This document shows, piece by piece, positions 28,145 through 36,232 of a stretch of 40,701 bases of DNA. A model generated the notes under the pieces. That model saw nothing but the letters and a program-made list of their open reading frames with translations, was not told the origin of the DNA and ran no database searches. The stretch is from contig CAZAED010000007.1 of the NCBI GenBank assembly GCA_964484145.1, positions 1-40,701 of the forward strand, given 5' to 3'. Made by a program: the position numbers and the translations under genes. Origin of the DNA: JAEUSF01 sp964484145. Its GTDB lineage: Bacteria; Patescibacteriota; Doudnabacteria; UBA920. The stretch's first letter is position 1, and every line of letters starts with the position of its first letter.

Positions 28145-30967
28145 ATGAGTGAGTATGGAAAAAAACCGGGAGAAAACGATTTTAGTCAAATGCTTGAAGA
28201 ATACCGACAAAAGCGTTTGACGCATTTGCTTTCGGGCGAGTTTAATTTTTTACCGGCGATAGAGACACCTAGGCCTTATCAAAAAAAAATTGTTCAAGAT
28301 ACTATTAGGGATATACTAAATGGAAAAAGTAGGGGTCGGTGGGATGTAGGAATGGGCGGAGGCAAAACTTTTATGGCTTTATCCCTCGCAAACCATATTG
28401 CCCAGAAAGGTGGAAGAATACTGTTTTTAACACCCGGGAATACCGAGTTAAATAACGCACTCGAAGCCCATACGAAGTATAAATTAGGTGAATCTAATTA
28501 TTTAAATTTTGCTCAAGAAAGTGATTTTACTGATTTAGCGAGCCCAAGAAAGGAAGAGGTCTTTCAAAGAGTTCCATTTTACTATTCCAATGTGCAAATG
28601 ATGTGTTATGGGGATAGATATAAAAAACTTTCCCCTGAGTTTTTTGATTTAGTAATTTTCGATGAGTCGCAAGGTTATTTAGGTAAGGTGTTGAGGGGGC
28701 CCTCTGATTATTTTTTGGGCGCTCAACTGCATATGTCAGCTACTCCATATACTATGGCAGAGCACGTGGGCGAACGTGTGCCTCACGTTTACGGCAAAAT
28801 AACATCACAAGAATTAATAGATAAATACGGGTTTCCGAAGTGGAGAATAAAGAATTACTTTGTTGATGACAGTGTTCCGGAAGAGCGTTTAATGTTGGGT
28901 GAAGATTTAGATTTTGAAAATTCGGATTTACATAAATATTTAAATATTGGAGATCGTTTTTTATATATTGAAAACATATTGGAAGAAATAGCGACTTCAA
29001 AGGGCAGAAAAGGTGTTGCGTTTTTGCCATCGGTTAACGACGCAAGGCTTTTTGTTGATTATATTGTTGACAATAATGCTGTTTTAAAAGGGAAAGTAGG
29101 TTATGTTGCAGGCATTAGAACAAAAAAACAAAACAAAGATGTAATTGACAAACTGAAGTCAGGTGAGATTTTGGTTGTTGTTTGCAAAGATCTACTAAAT
29201 CAATCTCTAGATGTTCCAGAGTTAACCGATGTTATTTTGGGTGACCCGAGCAGGTCGCTTAGAAAGGTAACTCAACGAATAGGTAGAGGAGCTCGCCCTG
29301 CCGAGAATAAAGAATATTTTTATATTCACGATTTAGTGTCAACAGTTTTTCATTCTTCTGCATATGGCGTTCCCGCCATAAGAGCGAAAGAACTGGCAAA
29401 TGGAGAAAGTAAAACAAATGGCTTAAGAGAAAGTGTAGTCAAACAAAAGAATGGTAGTTCTATATCTTCTTTGGATGTTAGTCAAGTATTCTTAAAAGCT
29501 TTAGCGCAAAGAAGATTGGGGGAGGCTGGGCTTAAGCATGAAGAGCTTGATGTAACAGAAAAATTTGAGCGCGCGTTATTTATGGCTGATCCATATTGGG
29601 CAAGAATGGTTTTTGAACAGTTTGCAAACGGAGTCTTCCGGGTATCGTATGGTGAGCTATTTTTAAATTTTAACATTTATGTTAAAAATGACTCATGCTT
29701 GGTAGTAAATTATGAAGGTGAAAAATGTAATTTAACGTTAAGTGAAGCATTTGAAATAGCAAGGTTTTACGGAACTTTGAGTGACTGCGTTGGCTTTGAT
29801 TATTTAAAGCAGTTATCTGATGAGGTGTGGGGAGAGGCTAAAACATCGGAAAGCAGCCCAAGAAGTTTAGGACTCAATAAAATTTTGGTCGAACCGAGGC
29901 TTGAAAATAAACCTAAAGCCGAAACAGTATTAGCTAAAGACTATATAGGAACACTGCATATGTTTATATCAAAACATGAAAAAAAAGGTTTTAAAGTAGT
30001 TAGTTGGGAAGAGAAAGAGCAGATCTCGCCAGAGTTAGATGCAAAACCAAAGGGGTCACAGCCTTTTAGATCGGTTTTGTATTTACAGGTTCCTGGGCGA
30101 GTGGTTGAAATTTATAGTCCGGTTTTATCAGTTGATAAACGTACTACAAGAGTAGCTGTTGCAAAAGCCGCAATAAAATTTTTAGTAACTTTAGGCGAGG
30201 AAATCAAAAAATATTTTGAAAAACAAGAGCATTATAAAAAACATTTAGTTGCTGCAAAACAATCTACTAAACAAGACTTTTTACCTCAAAGCGAGGTGCA
30301 CGATATGGTTGCTGATGGTGAAAATGCGCAAAACGAATTATATAGAATACTATCACAATTCCAACATAAAGTTACTTGGGGGCAGCCGACTACTAGATTA
30401 ACAACGGAACAAAAAATTGTGTATAGATACACTGTGCATATAAAATTTAAAAAAAACAGTATTAAAGTTGAAAATCCTGTTTATTATGCATCTGCAAAAT
30501 TAGCCAAGCAAGCAACTGCTTTGGAGGCAATAGCCAAAGTCAAAGAACTTATCGGTGAACTTGGTTTTCATGACCTGTCTGTTATTAAAGATATAGAACC
30601 AATACAAAAACCACTAACTATTGAAAATTTTAATTTAAACATAAACGAGTCAGGGGGTCACCCGATGGGTTTTTTAAATATTATGAAATCAACGGGTTTA
30701 ATAGGGAGGCCAACAAGAGTTAAAGATCCCAACCAGCAAGCCCCACATATTTGCTACCAAGTATTAATGTTAAACGGTCAGTCGGTTGACATAAAAAGCG
30801 ACGTTTTTATTTTTGCCTCAAATGAGGAGGAATCAGAAGCAAGGTTTAAGGCTGGTAAAGATTTGTTGGAAAAGTTACTAACATATCCGGTGGTACAAAT
30901 TTTTTGGGCCAGAAGGATTAAAGATGAAAAGAAAGTGTTAAGACCTAAAGTAGTTGATTCTCAATAA
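28145..30967 (+). CDS. SF2 helicase with three dsRBD-like C-terminal repeats
   Basis: 940 residues. Helicase motifs: Q-like PRPYQKKI (43-50), Walker A GMGGGKT (69-75), Walker B DESQ (173-176), SAT (198-200), VVVCKDLLNQSLDVPEL (345-360) and motif VI QRIGRGAR (377-384). The domain set resembles type I/III-restriction and RIG-I-like SF2 enzymes. After a linker and a mixed region (480-560) there are three units, about 598-690, 726-806 and 838-915, each with helix, three strands, helix and a final Ala/Lys-rich helix (such as RVAVAKAAIKFL), like double-stranded RNA-binding domains; PHICYQVLMLNGQS in the third is the closest. I know no named bacterial family with this layout. No nuclease motif seen. 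Forms an operon with 27059-28141. Confidence 0.72.
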   Translation: MSEYGKKPGENDFSQMLEEYRQKRLTHLLSGEFNFLPAIETPRPYQKKIVQDTIRDILNGKSRGRWDVGMGGGKTFMALSLANHIAQKGGRILFLTPGNTELNNALEAHTKYKLGESNYLNFAQESDFTDLASPRKEEVFQRVPFYYSNVQMMCYGDRYKKLSPEFFDLVIFDESQGYLGKVLRGPSDYFLGAQLHMSATPYTMAEHVGERVPHVYGKITSQELIDKYGFPKWRIKNYFVDDSVPEERLMLGEDLDFENSDLHKYLNIGDRFLYIENILEEIATSKGRKGVAFLPSVNDARLFVDYIVDNNAVLKGKVGYVAGIRTKKQNKDVIDKLKSGEILVVVCKDLLNQSLDVPELTDVILGDPSRSLRKVTQRIGRGARPAENKEYFYIHDLVSTVFHSSAYGVPAIRAKELANGESKTNGLRESVVKQKNGSSISSLDVSQVFLKALAQRRLGEAGLKHEELDVTEKFERALFMADPYWARMVFEQFANGVFRVSYGELFLNFNIYVKNDSCLVVNYEGEKCNLTLSEAFEIARFYGTLSDCVGFDYLKQLSDEVWGEAKTSESSPRSLGLNKILVEPRLENKPKAETVLAKDYIGTLHMFISKHEKKGFKVVSWEEKEQISPELDAKPKGSQPFRSVLYLQVPGRVVEIYSPVLSVDKRTTRVAVAKAAIKFLVTLGEEIKKYFEKQEHYKKHLVAAKQSTKQDFLPQSEVHDMVADGENAQNELYRILSQFQHKVTWGQPTTRLTTEQKIVYRYTVHIKFKKNSIKVENPVYYASAKLAKQATALEAIAKVKELIGELGFHDLSVIKDIEPIQKPLTIENFNLNINESGGHPMGFLNIMKSTGLIGRPTRVKDPNQQAPHICYQVLMLNGQSVDIKSDVFIFASNEEESEARFKAGKDLLEKLLTYPVVQIFWARRIKDEKKVLRPKVVDSQ

Positions 30968-30971
30968 GTAG

Positions 30972-31000
30972 TTTAGAAAAATTAGTAAAGGTGCTATAAT
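30972..31000 (+). promoter_or_regulatory. Promoter of the holin-like gene, probably leaderless
   Basis: TTTAGA, 17-nt spacer, perfect TATAAT, then 6 nt to the ATG at 31007. Confidence 0.55.
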
Positions 31001-31006
31001 ATTTTT

Positions 31007-31348
31007 ATGTACATTATTTTACGCCTTATAATAAACGCTCTTGGGGTAATGCTGGCAGCTAACGTGGTGCCGGGTATAAGTGTTAGCGGTTTTGGTACGG
31101 CTGTTTTAGTAGCCTTGGTTTTGGCGATTCTAAATGTTCTTGTGGGCTTGCCTTTAAAAATTTTAACTTTTCCCTTAAGTATTGTGACCTTTGGTTTCTT
31201 TTTGCTGGTTATAAACACTTTATTGTTTAAAATGGCCACTTTTGTAAAAGGCTTTGATGTTGTTGGTTTTTGGCCGGCTTTTTTTGGCAGCATTATTGTT
31301 ACTTTAGTTTCAACAGTAGGGAAGCACTGGCTTAGTAGAGACCACTAA
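31007..31348 (+). CDS. Phage holin family 4-TM protein (PF04020-type)
   Basis: 113 residues with four membrane helices. The pattern NALGVMLAANVVPGISVSGF, ALVLAILNVLVGLPLKILTFPLS with internal LN and P-I-x-T-P/F-P residues, and the FGFFLLVINTLLFKMA helix are typical of PF04020, a widespread family named for phage holins but mostly found as chromosomal genes of unknown function. No phage genes are nearby. Its promoter and the terminator behind it make it an independent unit, separate from the helicase gene upstream. Confidence 0.85.
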   Translation: MYIILRLIINALGVMLAANVVPGISVSGFGTAVLVALVLAILNVLVGLPLKILTFPLSIVTFGFFLLVINTLLFKMATFVKGFDVVGFWPAFFGSIIVTLVSTVGKHWLSRDH

Positions 31349-31388
31349 ATTGTTTAGTTTTTAAGGTATAAAAAAAGTTGCGTAATTT

Positions 31389-31421
31389 AAAAACCCAAGG
31401 CAAGCCTGGGGTTTTTATTTT
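31389..31421. terminator. Bidirectional terminator
   Basis: AAAAACCC (31389-31396) pairs with GGGTTTTT (31409-31416), with an inner GG/CC and a mismatch; T-run through 31421 on the right and A-run on the left. Confidence 0.75.
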
Positions 31422-32146
31422 TTACCTAATTCAGTTTTTAGCTTTTGTGCCGCTTGGTTAACTTCGGTTTTAAATTTTTCGTCAGCTTTTGCTACTTCCG
31501 CATTTCGGGTGTCTTTAAGTTTTTGTAGTTTAGCATCTAAGCTATTTAAATTTTTGCGTCTTAAATTAAAAGCTTCGGTGGCAATTTTAATTTGTAAATT
31601 AAAATTTGTTTTAACTGTCTCAGGGTTACTTTTGTTGGCACAAGATGTTTTGGCTTTTGTTTCTGCGGCGTTGAGTGCTTTTTTAAAATCTTCTAACGCA
31701 TTTTGAATTTCTATCTGGTATGAAGAAATAGTGCCGTCCAAACCTTTTTGAAACGAGTTTACTATACTATCTATAGTAGTTTTACGGGTTTGGATTGCTA
31801 AGTCCACCAAGGTTTTAAAATTGTTTACCGCTTGTTTTTGAGTTTTAGTTTTAGCTGTTTTTTCAATTCCATCTAAACGAGTACCAAGTCTTTGGTTTGC
31901 CAATGCCCTTAAGTTGTCTAAATCCGCTTGCCTTATTTCCCGGCTATTTTTTAGTAGTAATTGTTTTTTGTCATTTTCGGTTAAGATTTCTGCTTGCTTG
32001 GTCTGGATTTTTAAATTTAAATTTTCCGATTTAGCACTAAGCGCCGAACAAAAATTTTCAGTTTTTTGCGCAGCGTAAGAAACTTTCGGTGTTAAAACTG
32101 AAATAAGTAAAAAAAGCGGAATGAAAATTTTAATAACTGTTTTCAT
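31415..32146 (-). CDS. Secreted Lys/Ala-rich helical protein
   Basis: 243 residues. A clear signal peptide (MKTVIKIFIPLFLLISVL, with likely cleavage near YAAQ) is followed by an almost wholly helical Lys-, Ala-, Asn- and Gln-rich protein with long predicted coiled coils. Two Cys residues (NFCSAL and KTSCANK) could form a disulphide. No family recognised. It overlaps the anti-sigma gene upstream by 17 nt, so it is the third member of the sigma operon and likely its output. Low-complexity helical composition resembles periplasmic stress chaperones or envelope spacers, but that is a guess. Confidence 0.7.
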   Translation of the reverse strand: MKTVIKIFIPLFLLISVLTPKVSYAAQKTENFCSALSAKSENLNLKIQTKQAEILTENDKKQLLLKNSREIRQADLDNLRALANQRLGTRLDGIEKTAKTKTQKQAVNNFKTLVDLAIQTRKTTIDSIVNSFQKGLDGTISSYQIEIQNALEDFKKALNAAETKAKTSCANKSNPETVKTNFNLQIKIATEAFNLRRKNLNSLDAKLQKLKDTRNAEVAKADEKFKTEVNQAAQKLKTELGKK

Positions 32147-32642
32147 TTATATCTCCTAGGTTGAAACCAGAATAAGTTTTTTGTATGTCGTTTATATCAC
32201 TGTCGCCTTGTGAAGTAATTTGCGAGTCGCTGGTATAGTCAGAAATAATGCCGTCTACGGCTGTTTGAATGTCACTTGTTTTAACAAAGGGCGGTAGGGA
32301 AGCGGCAGTTTTTATTTTTTCAGTATTTTGAAAATCATTCTTTATAAAAATTATTAAAAATACAGCTGTGGATATTACTACAGGTAAAATAATTTTTAAA
32401 TTATGCTGTAAATATTCAACTAAATTAAATTTTGGTTTGACTAAGGGAAGGTTTGTTAGGGCTACTCGTAATTTTGTCTTAAAAGCGCTGTCCGGTGTAA
32501 TATTTTTTGCTAAACCGATGTTTTTAATAACAATAAGTGCTTTAGCTAATTCTGCATTATTTGGAAACATAGCCAAAACCTCGGAAACAGATTTTCCGCT
32601 TTCTAACATTGCTATTGCTTTTTCCAAATTATCTTCTGACAT
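32130..32642 (-). CDS. Putative membrane-bound anti-sigma factor
   Basis: 170 residues with one membrane helix (about 83-100). The N-terminal cytosolic part is helical (LEKAIAMLESGKSVSEVLAMFP, split by a short turn; then ELAKALIVIKNIGLA) and the outer part is acidic and Ser/Asp/Asn-rich. Size, single helix and position directly after an ECF sigma gene indicate an anti-sigma factor; it lacks the HxxxCxxC zinc motif of classical ones. It overlaps the next gene by 17 nt. Call is by context. Confidence 0.65.
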   Translation of the reverse strand: MSEDNLEKAIAMLESGKSVSEVLAMFPNNAELAKALIVIKNIGLAKNITPDSAFKTKLRVALTNLPLVKPKFNLVEYLQHNLKIILPVVISTAVFLIIFIKNDFQNTEKIKTAASLPPFVKTSDIQTAVDGIISDYTSDSQITSQGDSDINDIQKTYSGFNLGDINENSY

Positions 32643-32719
32643 ATATGAAAGATATTTATTGAAATTAGGAAATTGGAAATTTGTTATAAAATTCGTCTTG
32701 TATAAATTTCAAATTATTT
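32643..32719. repeat. AAATTTCC-type simple repeats between sigma and anti-sigma genes
   Basis: Repeated 7-8-mers AAATTAGG, AAATTGG, AAATTTG on the left and AAATTTC, AAATTA on the right in roughly inverse orientation. No ORF. Confidence 0.5.
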
Positions 32720-33280
32720 TTAAATTTCCTTAATTTCATTACCCGTTGTCATTTTTCTTAAATTCTTAATCCCTCTGCTTTGCAGCTGCCTTAGGGCTTC
32801 TTCGCTTTTTCCAAGTATTTGGCTTATTTCCGTGTTTGTTAAATCATTAATAAATTTTAGAACAATAACTTCTTGTTGTTCTTCGGACAAGGTTTTAATG
32901 CAATTTTTAATTGCGTCAAATTCTTGTTTTTGGCTCAACTCATTTACAAAGTCGTCGTTTGTAGGGGTATATACTAGTAATTCTTCTGATTCGGTTTGAA
33001 TATTTGAGCTTTTTCTAAAAAAATCTATTATGCAATTCCGGGCTATGGTAAACAGCCAGGCTAGGGGAGCGCTTCCGGTGTAGTTAAATTTAGACAGGGA
33101 GTTATAGGCTTTTAAAAAGACTGTTTGAGTTAAGTCTTCGCTAGTTTGTTTGTGCCTGGTACGGAGCAATATATAGCGGTAAACCGGCACCGCAAAAAGC
33201 TCGTAAATTTGGTCAAACGAGTCTTTGTCGCCCTCTTTGGCCTGTAAAAATAGCTTTTTTGCCTCCGAATTATCTATCAT
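32720..33280 (-). CDS. ECF-type RNA polymerase sigma factor
   Basis: 186 residues with the ECF layout: sigma-2 (about 20-90; SFDQIYELFAVPVYRYI, then TSEDLTQTVFLKAYN and TGSAPLAWLFTIARN) and sigma-4 (about 125-178; ALRQLQSRGIKNLRKM at the end). The helix-turn-helix LTNTEISQILGKSEEALRQ is clear. It would direct polymerase to stress genes and its activity is probably held by the membrane protein encoded downstream. A TATAAT sits only 1 nt before the ATG, too close to serve as its promoter. Upstream lies a 390-bp region without genes. Confidence 0.9.
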   Translation of the reverse strand: MIDNSEAKKLFLQAKEGDKDSFDQIYELFAVPVYRYILLRTRHKQTSEDLTQTVFLKAYNSLSKFNYTGSAPLAWLFTIARNCIIDFFRKSSNIQTESEELLVYTPTNDDFVNELSQKQEFDAIKNCIKTLSEEQQEVIVLKFINDLTNTEISQILGKSEEALRQLQSRGIKNLRKMTTGNEIKEI

Positions 33281-33670
33281 TATTATAACGCAAAAGTTAA
33301 ATTTTTGTGATTCTTTTTATTCGCGACGTAGAGCGAGAGAAACTAAAAGTTTACTTTTAGTTTCCAGGGCCTAAGGAGCTAATACAGGTTCAATACCTTG
33401 CAGCTCTGCTGCGAAATGATAGTTATTCCCTTGCAGTTAATACTCCGTCAGCTCTGCTGCGGGGAACCTTTATTTGCTTCTCTAAGGGTATTTTACAATA
33501 AATTTTAAGTTTTTAACACCTTTGTCGAATGTTGTAAATAGTGGTAAAATATATTCACAATCTTTAAATTTTCTTAAGGCATTTTTTTTAGCGATTTTTA
33601 GAGCGATAGAAATAATATTCTCGTGTATTAGTTTGGGGGCTAAGAAATCAAGACAGGTTAGTAAACTTTT
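33281..33670. other. 390-bp intergenic region with hairpin and decayed palindromes
   Basis: No ORF of note. It has a perfect 12-bp hairpin (33339-33350 with 33353-33364) and two diverged copies of CAGCTCTGCTGCG (33401-33413 and 33449-33461), each able to fold as CAGC-TCT-GCTG. The right third holds the promoter and leader of the MgtE-N/CBS gene. Confidence 0.6.
33522..33550 (+). promoter_or_regulatory. Promoter of the MgtE-N/CBS-Nramp operon
   Basis: TTGTCG, 17-nt spacer, TAAAAT. Start near 33557 leaves a leader of about 114 nt, long enough for a metal-responsive element, but I cannot assign it to the M-box or yybP-ykoY classes. Confidence 0.5.
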
Positions 33671-34882
33671 ATGCCATATATTAGCCAGCTTTTAGATAAT
33701 AAGGTTACTGATATAACTGACTTAGGCGTTGGTAGGTTAACCGACGTTCTTATAAGTTCAAAGGGCGAATCTTTTGCGCCTTTGGAGTTTTTGGAAATTA
33801 CTTTAAGTCAAAAGCAAACCAAATTTGTACCTTACGAATTTGTGGAAAATTTTACTAGTTCTGAAATTTCTCTCAAGAATTCTTTTTCTAAAATAGCTTT
33901 GGACAGCCTGCCAAAGAAAAACTTTATTAGGCTTAAAAAAGACGTTTTAGACAGGCAAATTGTAGACATAGCCGGCACCAGGGTGGTTAGGGTAAACGAC
34001 CTCCGTATAGGTTTTAGTGGCGGTAAAATGTGCGTGCTTGGAATAGACGCGAGTTTTAAAGGCTTTTTAAGGCGTATGGGCGTTGGGGATAATTTTTTTA
34101 CCCATTTTTTAAAACCAAAATTAATAGACTGGCGGCAGGCTGTGAGTTTAGATAGTGGGCCACTTCAAATTAAGGCCGCGAGTGAAGAAATGAGTAGACT
34201 TCATCCGGCTGACTTGGCTAATATAGTAGAGGAGCTTGATATTAAGCAGGGAAGCAGTCTTTTGGCATCGCTCGATGAAAAGTCGGCGGCTAAGGTTTTA
34301 GAAGAAGTCGAACCAAATTTGCAGAATTTGTTAGTTAAATATTTGGGCACGGAAAAGGCCGGGAAGATTTTAAGCCAAATGTCCAGCGACGAAGTAGTGG
34401 ACTTAATTAAAACTTTTTCCGAGCCAGAAGGCGCAAAATTACTTTCTAAACTTGGTGTAGGAAAAGCTCAGAGAGTTCAAGGACTGTTAGAGTACGGCGA
34501 TAACACTGCCGGGGGACTTATGACGCCAGACTTTGTCTCAGTTAGGCCGCAGTGGACTGTGGCAGAAACAATTGCGGAAATCGCACGTGTGTCGGTAAAT
34601 TTTAGGTCGTTAGGCTACGTTTATGTAACAGACATAAACGGTAAATTTTACGGCGTGGTGTCTTTACGCAGAATTTTACTAGCATCTCCAACCGAACTAA
34701 TTTCTAAGCTCTCAAAATCTGTTAGTGCTGGAAGTTTGCGGCCGAATGACAAAATGCAAAAAATTATTAAGCTTATGACTCGTTATAATTTAAGCGCAGC
34801 CGCAGTCGTGGATAAGAGTAAAAAGCTTTTAGGAGTGGTTACTATAGACGATGTAATGCGTCAGCTTTTCCCGAACGCTTAG
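33671..34882 (+). CDS. PRC-barrel/MgtE-N/CBS metal-sensor-like protein without pore
   Basis: 403 residues. A PRC-barrel-like N-terminal region (about 8-130, with duplicated KVTDITDLGVGRLTDV and RQIVDIAGTRVVRVNDLR), an MgtE N-domain (about 175-275; LHPADLANIVEELD, then EEVEPNLQNLLVKYLG and LLEYGDNTAGGLMTPDF) and a CBS pair (about 280-400). The MgtE membrane pore is absent. In MgtE the N-domain and CBS pair bind Mg2+ and gate the channel, so this soluble version probably controls the Nramp-like transporter encoded 7 nt downstream. Such pairs are known in several phyla. Confidence 0.85.
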   Translation: MPYISQLLDNKVTDITDLGVGRLTDVLISSKGESFAPLEFLEITLSQKQTKFVPYEFVENFTSSEISLKNSFSKIALDSLPKKNFIRLKKDVLDRQIVDIAGTRVVRVNDLRIGFSGGKMCVLGIDASFKGFLRRMGVGDNFFTHFLKPKLIDWRQAVSLDSGPLQIKAASEEMSRLHPADLANIVEELDIKQGSSLLASLDEKSAAKVLEEVEPNLQNLLVKYLGTEKAGKILSQMSSDEVVDLIKTFSEPEGAKLLSKLGVGKAQRVQGLLEYGDNTAGGLMTPDFVSVRPQWTVAETIAEIARVSVNFRSLGYVYVTDINGKFYGVVSLRRILLASPTELISKLSKSVSAGSLRPNDKMQKIIKLMTRYNLSAAAVVDKSKKLLGVVTIDDVMRQLFPNA

Positions 34883-34888
34883 AATATT

Positions 34889-36154
34889 ATGGTTATATCA
34901 GATTTTTTTAAACGAAATAAAGCCCGCCTACTTTTATTTTTAGCTGTTTTAGGCCCAGGGCTTATTACTGCCATGGCCGACAACGACGCCGGGGGAGTTG
35001 CTACTTATTCTGTGGCAGCCTCTACCTACGGGATGGCATCACAGTATTTTGTTATTTTAACGACCATACTTTTAGCTATTACACAGGAGACCGGAGCGAG
35101 GATTGCTATAGTTACCGGCAAGGGTCTTGGCGACTTAATACGAGAACAATACGGACCTGGAATTTCCATTGGTCTTTTTATTTTGTATTTTTTTGTAAAC
35201 CAGGGCGTGGTACTGCAGAACGTAAGCGGACTTAAAGCTTCTATTCAGCTAATGGGCTTACCCTGGCAGCCTGCCCTAATTTTTATTTGCTTAGTTTTGG
35301 TTTTACTGGTTATTCTTTTAAATTACAAAAGCTTACAAAGAATTTTTTTAATTACCATACTTTTTTACGGCACTTATGTTATATCGGCCATACTAGCACA
35401 CCCTAATTGGGGCGAGGCGCTTAAGGAGAGTTTAGTAGTTCCAAGCCGAGCGCTATTTAGCAATGTTGGCTACTGGTTTACTTTAATAGCAGTTTTAGGC
35501 ACGACCATTACCGCGTGGGGGCAGTTTTTTGTAAACAGTTTTGTGGCGGACAAAGGGCTTAAACCTGAACAACTTAAGCAAGAGAGGATAGAGATTTATT
35601 TTAGCGCTTTTTTAACTAACTTCTTTTCCTGGATGATAGCCATTGCGGTAACTTATACGCTATTTAAAAGTGGTACTGTGGTAACTGGTGCAAAAGAAGC
35701 GGCAGAAGCCATAGGTCCTTTTGCCGGAAGCTTGGCTACCAGCTTGTTTGCCACTGGACTTTTAGCCGCGTCATTTTTGGGTCTGACCATAGTTCCTTTG
35801 GCTACGGCTTATGTTTTTACAGAATTTTTTGGCTACGAGCGCACACTTAACGCTAACTTTTTAAAAGGCAAAGTTTTTTATATATTTTTCGCCGTGCAAA
35901 TTGCACTTGGAGTTTTTGTTGCGTTGTTTCCACAAATAAATTTGTTTGGTCTAACTTTGTACGCCGACTATTTAAACGGCGCAATGCTACCGGTAATTTT
36001 CTTTTTCCTCATCCGCTTTTCCGAAAGTAAAGAAGTTATGGGGGAGTATGCTTCTAAGGGGTTTACTAAGTTTTTTTTAAGAGCCTCGACTTTGGTTATT
36101 TTAATTGCTGTGGCCGCTAGTTTTGTTGGGAAGTTTATATTAAAGTTAGTATAA
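34889..36154 (+). CDS. Nramp-family divalent metal transporter, non-canonical clade
   Basis: 421 residues with eleven or so membrane helices in the LeuT/Nramp fold. TM1 reads GPGLITAMADNDAGG (22-36): Asp31-Asn-Asp33 replaces the DPGN of Mn/Fe transporters. The TM6 region is TTITAWGQFFVNS (about 200-213), with no MPH motif and no Met ligand at that place. Loss of the soft Met ligand favours a hard ion such as Mg2+, as argued for Nramp-related magnesium transporters. The MgtE-type sensor in the same operon supports this. Substrate not proven. Confidence 0.85.
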   Translation: MVISDFFKRNKARLLLFLAVLGPGLITAMADNDAGGVATYSVAASTYGMASQYFVILTTILLAITQETGARIAIVTGKGLGDLIREQYGPGISIGLFILYFFVNQGVVLQNVSGLKASIQLMGLPWQPALIFICLVLVLLVILLNYKSLQRIFLITILFYGTYVISAILAHPNWGEALKESLVVPSRALFSNVGYWFTLIAVLGTTITAWGQFFVNSFVADKGLKPEQLKQERIEIYFSAFLTNFFSWMIAIAVTYTLFKSGTVVTGAKEAAEAIGPFAGSLATSLFATGLLAASFLGLTIVPLATAYVFTEFFGYERTLNANFLKGKVFYIFFAVQIALGVFVALFPQINLFGLTLYADYLNGAMLPVIFFFLIRFSESKEVMGEYASKGFTKFFLRASTLVILIAVAASFVGKFILKLV

Positions 36155-36162
36155 GATTGATT

Positions 36163-36196
36163 CTACGAAATACTAACTATTTACGAAAATACGAAA
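36163..36196. repeat. Left 34-nt inverted repeat flanking the GxxExxY gene
   Basis: CTACGAAATA...TACGAAA. Its reverse complement matches 36635-36668 at 28 of 34 positions by my alignment. Each arm also repeats TACGAA internally. Confidence 0.75.
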
Positions 36197-36232
36197 ATGC
36201 AAATATAAGATAATATCTTGGAGTATTGGCTT

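Noticed and set aside
31007..31348. Prophage remnant because of the holin-like gene
   Set aside because: No other phage gene is nearby and PF04020 proteins are mostly chromosomal.
33282..33287. TATAAT as the promoter -10 of the ECF sigma gene
   Set aside because: Only one base separates it from the ATG, so transcription would begin inside the gene; no -35 of quality upstream.
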